Positions 38,404 through 48,637 of a DNA stretch of 64,000 bases are shown one piece after another; position 1 is the first letter of the stretch, and the number at the start of each line of letters is the position of its first letter. The translations under genes and the position numbers were made by a program. The DNA comes from Antedon mediterranea (lineage: Eukaryota; Echinodermata; Crinoidea; Comatulida; Antedonidae), in NCBI RefSeq assembly GCF_964355755.1, contig NC_092670.1, positions 16,367,201-16,431,200 of the forward strand. Reading direction: 5' to 3'. A model generated the notes under the pieces. The model was not told where the DNA came from. It did not search any database and saw only the letters and a list, made by a program, of their open reading frames with translations.

Positions 38404-38612
38404 GCCTAAGACCAATTTGGGCTAAAGATTAGGCCTAGCTAACAGCCTATACTCAACAGTGACCTAATGGCATTTTTTAGTAGCATTTTGGAACATATAT
38501 ACTAAAATAGTGTATTAACTATTACTAAAAACATATTTCATAATTATTTATTTATTCTTATTATAATTTTTCTAATTTGTTCTTAGAACATAACCACCAT
38601 AGTGGTGGATCA

Positions 38613-38734
38613 AGGACTGTGACAAAAAAAGTGTGATGTGCCCAAATATGGTAGTGATATGACATCACCATGTCCATATATGGGCACATCACATTTTGTC
38701 ACATACAATTTAATAGTGTAGCCAGAGCATTTAA
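38613..38734. mobile_element. MITE family 1, left-truncated
   Basis: Core with GTGATGTGCCCAAATATGG and a degraded right end AATAGTGTAGCCAGAGC. Confidence 0.8.
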
Positions 38735-39746
38735 GACTGCTGCTGCTCTCTCTCCTAATTTTTGTAACTATAGCGAAAAAAAAAACAGTAATAAAAAAGT
38801 TACATTAACGCATCGTGGCCATATAATAATATATATATATAATATGTTCAACGCAAGATATACCTACTAGGATGTACAGATTGATTACATAATGTTTTGA
38901 TCTTCATCCTGGTTTTACAGTTAAGTCCACTTCCTAACTACAAGGTCTTTCTCACTACTGGTAGTAGGCTTGCTGTTAAAGCCTACTTAATCATTCTTTC
39001 ATGGAATTATAATGTTGTAAGATTGGTGGTCTATTGAAAAAAAGGTAATTAGAATCAATTCATATAGTGAGGAAATATCGTATATTAATAATTAATAATT
39101 ATTCACTTATTAATTCATTCAAAATTTTAACTATTCTTTTTTTCCCTCATAATACTGCAGTGGAGCCGTCTCAACTTTTGTTAGTGACATTTCTATTGTC
39201 ACCTGTGTTTGTTTCATTGGTTAGTTTTATAAATAGCATGATAAATAAATTCCATTTGATCGGAGCTGAGTAATAGAACTTCCTTATAAGCTGAGTATGC
39301 AAACAATACACATGTTGTGTCATGGTTCACTAAGTTTCTTCAATTGTGAATTTCCTCCTGAACACAAAAAGAAACCTGCAAGCGTTCACATTCTTTAGAT
39401 AAATTCAATACAATATACATATTGTAAGAGTATTTTTTATTACTAGTTTATTACTAGTAATAACACTTTTACAGTTCACAAGTAGAATACCTAGGCGTGT
39501 GTCTCTCTGGGTTGGTAGCTAGTATCATATCATCTTTTGCAGATTGTGTAACTGTAAGGTAAGGATATCCTTCTTCATTGGAACCTCTGTACGTATTTAC
39601 TCTGGGTGACTCTAATCAGGTGAGGTGTTTCTATACACATTTTTCTGGCTGTTTTACATTATTGTTTTGAATTTTTTGCTTATTTATGTTGTATCTTCAT
39701 TGAGATCAAGCCACAGATACCCACAGATTGTCATTAACATACATTC

Positions 39747-39788
39747 ACACTTTTTTTGCCAAACTAGTTGATAGTGTAGACAGAGCTT
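39747..39788. mobile_element. MITE family 1, solo end
   Basis: Only the terminal arm GATAGTGTAGACAGAGCTT remains. Confidence 0.65.
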
Positions 39789-39903
39789 GAAGTTTAATCA
39801 TATTATTCATGTCTATTTCTACACATAAGTAATATCATAAAGCTATACAAATTGTCCATAATAAAAACTGTTCAGTATAGATATTGAGAGGTACTACGTG
39901 TTT

Positions 39904-40292
39904 AGGCCCGTAGCCAGTGGGGGGGGGGGGGTTATGGTTCGGGCGAACCCCCCCCCCCCCCTTTTACAGCGAACCCCCTTAACCGACTGCGAACCCCCTT
40001 AACCGACTGCGAACCCCCATCCCCGACATGCCCAATACCTCACCCTCATCTCCGAAAATCGTCCAAATACGTGCCCCACAGTACAAAAAGTTGTTCGTAA
40101 ATTGAAAAATTCGTAAAATCGTTCGGAATAACTCATACAGTACCTTCTTCCCTGTTTATGAGCGTACTTCGAGCGATAGGCCTACGTGTCTGTAAATTTC
40201 TAAGAGTTGCAAATGAATTGCCGATTTTAACCTGACCCAAATACTTAGTGTCCGAACCCCAGCATGACAGATCCTGGCTACGGCCCTGGTGT
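39904..40292. mobile_element. MITE-like repeat with GGCCGTAGCCAG-type ends and poly(G)/poly(C) arms
   Basis: The left end reads GGCCCGTAGCCAG and the right end, reversed, AGGGCCGTAGCCAGG. A G run near 39920 faces a C run near 39950. GCGAACCCCCTTAACCGACT is repeated at 39968-40010. This looks like a non-autonomous DNA element widespread in marine invertebrates, by memory only. Confidence 0.55.
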
Positions 40293-40801
40293 TACACTGT
40301 AGGCGTTATATATGTAAGATTGATATATATTCAACCAAGATACATACAGTTAAAAGCATGCACTAATGAATAATGAATGTACAGTATTGTATGAAGCCTA
40401 ATGGAACTCACAACACTGTAATTATTTAATTGACTTGTCACGTAGGCTTGCTTAGCAACAAGTCTCATCATCGAGTCAAATCTAATATCTGTTCGTTGAT
40501 ACTCTAATTACTAAATGGAATTCAAATTGCTGTAGATATATCACCAATTTTAATGAATATTACCTGTTCTTAATAAGAAAGTCTTAAGTAATTGAAATTT
40601 ATGATGTCTGAACTCCTTGAAACTCAGTTGGTACTCTAAATGACTTGCAGATAAGAGCCTACAAAAGTCTACAAACAACATTTACATGTTTACGAGGTAA
40701 ATCCATCAGTTCACACTGTAGATTCAATATTGTAGTGGATTGCAATAGTGATATATAACATTTTAAATTAATATTATTTTTAATTGCAGGTAGATAGAAA
40801 T

Positions 40802-43800
40802 ATGCCAGCTTTGGTGGCATTCAACCGTCGCTGGGCAATAGGTAGTGATGATTTTGCATTGTCTGGTGTTGTTCCCCTTCTTATTCGACTTGTATGGTAA
40901 GTACAATGTTGCCAATTATGTGCCTTGATCATGTTAGTCAGTGTGTATCTGATTGCTACATTGCACAGTGTCAACCCAACACAAGCTGGGGTAATTTACA
41001 TAGACAATGATCTATGCAGTTGACCCATCTGAATTAGGTTTAGCCTACCTTTGGTCCTCAGTAGGCCTAGGTCTATAGGCCCACCTTTGGTCCTTAATGT
41101 AGTTCTAAAACACATCTTTTTGGTCCACATGTACATGGAACCCCATCTTTTGGTCCCTATTCAAGTTTAAAACCCACTGTTGATCCTAATCTAAGCACCT
41201 TTTGATGCTTAAGAATAAGCCACCTTTTGGACATCAGAGATCAGACCATCTTTTGGTCATCAGAGATCAGACCATCTTTTGGTCCTCATGCATAAGCCCA
41301 CCTACCTATCCAAACTCAGTACAATATTCACCAATCACTTTCCTATCTGTTTATTACTAGGTTCATAGTTGTTGCCGTCATCTTTACAGAACACATCGCA
41401 AGCCACAATCACTTTGAAAAATGCAATGCAGAAAGAATAACATACACTTATTTCTCTGGATTCTTTACAATTATGATTCTAACTATTATCTTTGAAATAC
41501 TTATTATATACGTGAGCAGTCGAGGTACTATTATTGATACTCATCCACGCAGACACATTCCTCGTCTTTTATATTCTCGATTGTTTCTATACATATTCGA
41601 AATATTGCTGAGTATTCTTGGAATTGTGACAGTTTCTAGGAATTGGAATACAGACAAATTGAACTGTGATAATGATGTGATGTCATTGATGTTAGCGGTA
41701 GTTGTTCTAAGTTGGTCAGGACTACTTGTCAACCTTATCACTATATTTATTAAGTTTGATCCGTTGGGTCACATACGTGAAAAAGAAAAACGCAAACTGC
41801 ATAAACGGTTGCGCAGGAAGTCTTCTGTGAGGTCTGTGTTCAATGTTGAAACACCAAAAGCATTATGGGAACGCCGGTAAGAAAATGAATGTTTTGTGTT
41901 ATACTAATACTTTATTTATTTTTGTGTTCAGTTATAACCCCATCTCACAAGTTGAAGTGTGGACTGTGGACCAAAAGTCTGCCTTGAGCCTGCTAGAGTG
42001 GGTGAATACTGGTAATAATTAGTGTGGAGGATTGCCACCAAAATGATGGTTGAATTTATAAGAAATATTAAGAAAATTTACAATTATGATTTCAGGTGTC
42101 GTACAATGTGTTGTAATGAAAACGCTGGTGAAGCCTTTGCAGATGTCTCATCAATATTCGCACAAGTGTTTGAGGTGTGTAAATAACTTAATTGTTTAGT
42201 CCTTTTTGCAACTAGAGTTTTATTCCAATATCCCAATGTATATATTTATAAATGTCTGTATATTTTTTCTCCTCAGGAGCATGATGTGGTAGCTTCGGAT
42301 ATTTTAGCTGGTCTAACGTTAATCCGAAAAGAGCACAAACTGTTAAAAATGCAGGGCTGTATGCCGAAATCATCCCAGTCACATTTCCCAAAACTTACAA
42401 AACCATCTCAGCTTGTTACTGACGTGCTCCCGCGAGCTGTTCACTACCTGCAATATGCAATTAGTTCATATGGATATCTTTTCTACCTTTTTGATAACAT
42501 TGCATGCGGAATTTGTAAATTATGCCGATATAAAGATTGTATATGTTGTTGCTATGAAGATGAAAATTGTGCAGGGTACAACACAGCTGTTGTCAAGGAG
42601 ACGAATGGATTAACAGATGATGAAATTGTTTATATTACTTATCAAAATAAAGTAAGAGAATTACAAAATATTGATTTCAGATAGACAAACAGGATTGTAG
42701 CCACCATGAATTTATTTATAGTGATATGACATCATCATGTCCATATATGGCCACATCACATTTTTTTGTCACATAAAGTTAGATGGTGTAGACAGAGCTT
42801 TAGATATTTGAACTTCTTGTCTTTCTAGATTTATGAAATACCATTTTTTGTAGCCGTGGATCACAAACATAAATCTATAGTCATATCTCTACGTGGAACA
42901 TTGTCAGTTGAGGTAAGCAAACATGGACCAATTGGGATTTGAACCAAAGCATGGCTTTGTACCACTTTACCATCAAGCTAGGAATTTTTCATTTTTAAAG
43001 AGGTTGAAAAGATTTTGTACCATTTTACCATCGACCTAGGAATATTTAAAGAGGTGCAAAAAACACTATTTTGATTTGTGTTTTTTTAAATAATGTAATA
43101 TTTTAGTGTATGTTATAAAGCTGTTAATATGTTATTTTTCTTTCATAGGATGCACTGACAGATGCAAATGCAGATAGTGCCTTGATGATTGTTGATAACC
43201 AAAGGATGTACGCTCATAAGGGCATTTTGATAGTCAGCCAAAATGTTAAAATAATATTAGACAGAGAGAAAATTATTGAGAAAGCCTATGAAATAGCAGA
43301 GGTGAGGTATTATTAAACTTGCAAAACATGAGGGGTTGAAGGGGAGGAAATTATGGAAAAGAAAAGAGAAGGGAAAGCACCCAATACATAAATTGATCAA
43401 CATTTTGGGAAAAGGGAGGTCATTGGAAGCAAATATCACTCCGCACTACCCCCTAAAATAATACCTTCTGAGTCAAAGTAGTTTGTTTGTATATAGAGCA
43501 ATGATTATGAACTAGTGGTAACAGGACACAGCCTTGGTGGGGGAGCTGCAGCTATCCTAACAATACTTCTCAAACCTGATTGGCCAGACATAAAATGCTT
43601 CTCATTTGCATGCCCAGGAGGACTTGTCAGGTAAGGTGTGTGTGTGTGTGGGTACAATTTTTTTGTGTAAACATTGTTGATTTTGCTTTATATATTTAGA
43701 TGTTACAAAGTAGTGTACAGAATTTCTGATTTTATTGAACGAAGTAAATGCTGATGTTCAGTGACCCGTATTTAAAGTCTCAATATATAAAGTAAAACAT

Positions 43801-45765
43801 TTGTGTATTTAAGTTAATATTTTTCCTTAAAAGGTATTCATAGATAGGAAGATTTTAAAAAGTGCCTAAAGCCTTGTCTACACTATCAAACTTTATGCGA
43901 CAAAAAAATGTGATGTGCCCATATATGGACATGATTATGTCATATCGCTACCATATTTGGGAATATCACTACCATATTTAGGCACATCAAACTTTTTTTA
44001 TTAAACTAGTTTGATAGTGTAGACAGAGCTTAACAATGTAAAATCTTGCCTTTGTGTATATTTGACAAGAAGATGACAACTCTCACAAAAGTAGAATCAT
44101 GAACAATAAATAAAGTAAAACATCTGTGTATTTAAGTCAATTATTATTTTTCCTTAAAAGGTATTCATAGATAGAAAGACTTTATAAAGTGCCTAACAAT
44201 ATAAAATCTTGTTTTTGTGTATATTTGACAAGAAGTTGACAACTCTCACAAAAGTGGAATAATGAATAAAGGCTACCTTTTGTTATCTTTGACCCCGCAC
44301 TACATTATATTCTTCTTTCCAGTTCTGTAGCAGTGCAATATTCTAGGAGCTTTATCACCACAGTGATTCTGGGCAGTGATCTAATTTCAAGGTACAAAAC
44401 AATGATTAATTTAATATAATATTAATTAAGTACTGGTTCAAATAACCGTTTCACAGGGACATCTGGTAGCCATTGACTTGAAGTTGGCATTTGGATGTGT
44501 TACTTTTAAATGTACAGTATGAGAGTGACCACTACCAAATTGCACAGTCATAAAACAACTTATAAAACAGTTCATATATACAGTTAAAACAGTGCTGGGT
44601 ATTATCAATTTCTTTTTATAAATTTCTACTCAACTGGCCTAATATGTCAGTCTGATTTTCCAGAAAGTCTGGTATTCGAAATGTGTTATTAATGGTGAAT
44701 AAATAAAAGAGTTTTCGGTTTTTAAAGAGTCCGGTATTGGGAGAGTAGACTGTAATATATATGGGCAATATTGTCACAAACTCATATTTTTTGTTTCTTT
44801 TTTGATAGAATGTCATTAGAGAGTTTAGAAGATATAAAAGGACAACTTATAAAGGCAGTGATGGAAACAGACCAATCAAAGGTAGTGTATGATGTTATAG
44901 CAGAATACTAACTTATAACATCTTTAAAAGTGTGAACTAAAATTGGGAATAATGTTTTCTTTCTCCAGTGCTCTCTGTTATCGCAGGGATGTTTGAGCGG
45001 TATGTGTGGAACGGACACATATGATACTTACGGATACGATGAGATGATGTTGACAGTAAATGACAACCAGAACTTGGAATGCCAGCCTAATGCAACCTCA
45101 TCATCGTACCAGCATCTATATGACTGCGATGACAACACCATTGATGAGACTACTGGCCTTACAGCTGTTGATGAGGGTGATAATGGGGAGGGCGACAATA
45201 GGGAAGGTGACAATGATGAGGAAGATGGGGATCACGCCAAAAATAGACAATTGTTTTTACCAGGCCAGATTTTATGGATCAAAAAGATATCAGAGGGAAT
45301 AGAAAGGTTAGTATTTTCAAAATAATAATTACTGTTTTTAAGAGAGTACATCTGGCGGCACATGGGTACAAAATAAAAATAAGGTGATTATACTTAAGCT
45401 CTGTCTACACTATCAACAAAATTAGATGTGCCCATATATGGACATAATGATGTTATATCATTTAAAATCACTACCATATTTGGGCACATTAAAACCATAT
45501 TTGGGCATATCACTACCATATTTGGACACATCACACAAGTTTGATAGTGTTGACAGAGTTAAGAAATTGAAATAATTTTCTATTGTCTTCTTCCAGAAAC
45601 TCATGTTGTGGTAAACGACAGTATGTTGCTACATGGGCGAAACATGAAGACTTCTCATCTATCTTAGTCAAACCTAGCATGGTCACAGACCACGTACCTT
45701 ACAACTTGATGAATGCAATTCATTTGATTATAAATGACAATCGTGAATCACATCAACAGGTCTGA
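40802..45765 (+). CDS. DAGLB: sn-1-specific diacylglycerol lipase (DAGL beta-like), complete
   Basis: DAGL hydrolyses diacylglycerol to 2-arachidonoylglycerol at membranes. Exons: 40802-40896, 41361-41876, 42096-42174, 42277-42651, 42829-42912, 43149-43301, 43497-43630, 44323-44391, 44809-44881, 44969-45306, 45597-45765. All phases close, giving 694 residues (human DAGLB 672). It begins MPALVAFNRRWAIGSDDF, as in DAGLB. Four membrane helices lie near residues 22-42, 60-83, 101-123 and 139-163. The lipase elbow is VVTGHSLGGGAA with nucleophile Ser446; candidate Asp498 (VILGSDLISR) and His671 (TDHVPYNL) complete the triad. The short C-terminus matches DAGL beta rather than the long-tailed alpha. 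Exon 10 carries an acidic, repetitive insert (EGDNGEGDNREGDND) in the regulatory loop region. A poly(A) signal is at 46843-46848. MITEs end about 27 bp and 36 bp before the exon 5 and exon 11 acceptors. Confidence 0.95.
41040..41300. repeat. Degenerate tandem repeat in DAGL intron 1
   Basis: CCACCTTTGGTCCTCA-like and ACCATCTTTTGGTC words recur about eight times with variable spacing. Confidence 0.6.
42716..42800. mobile_element. MITE family 1, left-truncated, beside DAGL exon 5
   Basis: GATATGACATCATCATGTCC core to GTAGACAGAGCTT, followed by TA. It ends 28 bp before exon 5 (42829). Confidence 0.8.
43780..44264. repeat. Tandem duplication in DAGL intron 7, one copy carrying a MITE
   Basis: About 160 bp is duplicated: copy 1 at roughly 43780-44103, copy 2 at roughly 44104-44264. 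Copy 1 is interrupted by a MITE (43869-44030). Copy 2 reads GTGCCTAACAAT at the matching point, the empty site. Confidence 0.85.
43869..44030. mobile_element. MITE family 1, full copy inside a tandem duplicate
   Basis: Flanked by TA on both sides. The neighbouring duplicate lacks the element and has a single TA (see findings). Confidence 0.92.
45397..45559. mobile_element. MITE family 1, full copy, beside DAGL exon 11
   Basis: AGCTCTGTCTACACTATCAA to GACAGAGT with TA on both sides. It ends 37 bp before exon 11 (45597), so it is close to the branch-point region. Confidence 0.88.
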
Positions 45766-46313
45766 TAAACTGGTTTTCATGCATTGAACAGTTTAGTATA
45801 GTTAGTATGTTATAACAAAAGGGTAGGAATAAGGTTATAACAGAGGTAAATTTAGCACAGGGCTAAAGAGATATGAAATACCTTGTAGTTTAAAAAAAGG
45901 CTGGGTTGTGCTTCTATTTTTTCTTTCATTAAACAATCATTATTATGAACATAAACAAATATATAATGCATTATGAGAAGGGCTAATTCATAATTGAAAA
46001 TGAAAGTGATGAATCAAGAAAAAAACTTTGTGGTTAATGGATTATATTAATACAATGGTGTTGCAAAATATAGGTTAGAGGAAGAAGTAAAAGTTGAATA
46101 CATTCCAGAATAGTGTATAGTAGAACCACTTAATAACACATTATTGCTATATAAGCATTTCCTTCATTGCTTTTACCAAAGGATATGTGTATTCAATAAT
46201 TTGAAGATAGGCCTAGTCAATTCAGTTCCTGGTCTGTGAACTAGGTTATGCATCACAGCAGCAATATTATAACTTGTAACTCGTGTGTAAATGGTAGGAT
46301 GAATTCAAACTTT

Positions 46314-46461
46314 AAGCGCTGACTACTATCAAACTTTATGTAGTAAAAAATGTGATGGGCCCATATATGGACACGATGATGTCATATCTCGGCATATCAC
46401 CACCATATTTTGCCACATCACACTTCTTTATCAAACTAGTTTGATAGTGTAGACAGAGCTT
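46314..46461. mobile_element. MITE family 1 copy
   Basis: Core and right end GTAGACAGAGCTT followed by TA. The left end is degraded. Confidence 0.85.
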
Positions 46462-46564
46462 TAGAATAAACCAATTGTATGATGAATTAAGAATGATTCT
46501 AATAAAATAAATCAGAAGTGGAAAGTGCCATTCTTTATATAATGAAGATACTGTCACCAGATGT

Positions 46565-46602
46565 TGTCACATCAAACTAGTTTGATAGTGTGGACAGAGC
46601 TT
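46565..46602. mobile_element. MITE family 1, solo end
   Basis: AAACTAGTTTGATAGTGTGG to AGAGCTT, then TA. Confidence 0.7.
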
Positions 46603-46945
46603 TAGTCTACTTGATAGATGGCCGATCACTAGTTTCTCTCTTTTCGTTTAAACTAAAGTAGTGATGGCATGGCACTCGTTTCCTCACCTTATTGTAGAAA
46701 ATGTTTTTATGTACATTGACAGTATATATGGTGATTTATGGTAAATTAATCTTTTGTAACAAAAATCAATACAGTTTAATGTATACATTTTGTAGAATAT
46801 TTAATTGAGAGTCTTAAATAATGTCCTGTTAAAATACTTGTGAATAAAATTTTCAATTTTGAATTAAATGACCTTATTGTGTGTAGTGTAGAAAACCATA
46901 GAAATCTTTAATTGTTGAAATGGAATCTTTATGCGTGGTGTGTTA

Positions 46946-47053
46946 AGCTCTGTCTACACCATAACAAAATGTGATGTGCCCATATATGGACACAATCATG
47001 TCATATCACATTCCACTGTTTTGTCAGTGTAGTTTGATAGTATAGACAGAGCT
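46946..47053. mobile_element. MITE family 1, short full copy
   Basis: AGCTCTGTCTACAC to GACAGAGCT with TA on both sides; the centre is shortened. Confidence 0.85.
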
Positions 47054-48410
47054 TAAAAGACAAATAGTAGAGCAATAAATTTAACAACAAACTGAGCCTC
47101 AACTCAATCACAGCTTCTCACTAATACTGACCAGATCACTCAACTGTGGATATGTACACATATGAAAAAAAAATAAGCCAAAATTATTTTACTGTAAAAT
47201 ATAATCTTTTAGAATAGTTATTTTTACTTAATTAATTACAAGTTGGTCTATTAATGTATCTAAGTACAGTCTTAATTTATTACATTTTATACTTGGTTCA
47301 TAAATATATTAATATTATTGTTAATATAATAATGATATATATAAATGCATTATCAAATGTGTATATTAATTGTTAAAAGTGCAAGTTGTAAATAGATTTT
47401 AAGTCTATGGGGCTGCAGTTTTCCTCTCCAACTTTCTGAATTGTGGAACTGAAGTAACTTAGAGTGGACCTTGGCTAATTTATTTCCACCCTTCATCAAT
47501 ATCCACTAGAACTACTGGAGATACATACTTATAAATATATTAAGTGTTGAATGGGAGATTTGTACAGTATGTGACTGCATGAGAATGACAATTATCAAGG
47601 CTAGCCCACTATACCTACTGTACAATCATGGCTTTACTGTTTTGTCAATCAACTTTGCTATAATAGTTGAAACACATGAATTTATAATGCTGATATTTAA
47701 AAACCTAGAATTGTTTATTCTGCGTATGAATAAAAAATATATATATATTAATATAAATTTAAATATCAGAAAAATTTAGGGGGAATATGATTGGTATTTG
47801 ATAGCAAATAACAAACCATTCAAGTATTATGTCCAAAAAAATATATTAACAATTAATAAGTATTCAGCTGATTTAAAAATGACCAATAACGTATATATAT
47901 GCTAATTATCAGTAAAATATTAGTATTTATGAAATATGGTTATTACAATGATTTTTTTAAATATAAAAATAATTATATATTAAAATATTAAAACATTTAA
48001 ATATATATACACAGTGAATTTTTACAAATATTTTCTTTATCCCATTAGTTACAAGCATCATATCAAATATAAATACATAACATTATATGTAGATCTAAAT
48101 TTCAACCATAGTGTGTTGACAAATCCTTTTCATATTTACAATTTAAGAAACATTGCTGCAGTAACTGCAGTAGATTTACTGTTGACATGAATGATGATTT
48201 AATATTAGTTATTAAAAATAGTTCTTTCTCGAAGGCCCTGTTTCCACTGAAACACATCTTTATAATATAACACCAACAAAAACATATTCAACAAGTTGCA
48301 CTGAATTTAAAAGCACCAAATACAAAGGAAATAATAATGATGATATATGATATATCATTACTTATAGCTTCATGATATCACCATCTACCACCTTTTTTGG
48401 TATAAAGATA

Positions 48411-48637
48411 TCACTGTTTTGTGACTGTGAAGATGTCATCATCTACCTCAGTGTTTGGCCCTTCTGGTATTGATTGAAAAACATTGTCATACGGTTGTTT
48501 GCTTTTAGTAACAGTACAAACAAGAACGACGAGAAAGATGACTATTAAAATTACTAGGCCAGCTATGATACCTATCCACCATGGCTCAACCAGAAACGAG
48601 TTGTCACTAGTGCTTGCAGCTGCCTCTGAATTTGGAG
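48411..48637 (-). other. Last exon of the EGF gene: transmembrane helix and cytoplasmic tail
   Basis: After a short Ser/Ala stalk, [20 protein letters not shown] forms one membrane helix, then CTVTKSKQ begins the tail. The tail is only about 30 residues, contains PYDNVF, a possible phosphotyrosine or sorting motif, and an acidic cluster, and ends TVTKQ. The stop is at 48413-48411. Confidence 0.85.

Larger units (their letters stand above)
35606..40801. other. Long intergenic region between the SPSB3-like gene and DAGL
   Basis: Contains a poly(G) run (about 36490-36506), two minus-strand membrane-segment ORFs of doubtful status (36945-37036, 37552-37688), an AT palindrome (38372-38403), MITE copies (38613-38734, 39747-39788) and a repeat with GGCCGTAGCCAG-type ends (39904-40292). 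DAGL 5' UTR exons may also lie here. No confident gene was seen. Confidence 0.4.
45766..48410. other. DAGL 3' UTR and intergenic region
   Basis: Contains three MITE copies and the DAGL poly(A) signal AATAAA at 46843-46848. The rest is AT-rich, with no gene seen. The 3' UTR of the EGF-domain gene enters from the right. Confidence 0.4.
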
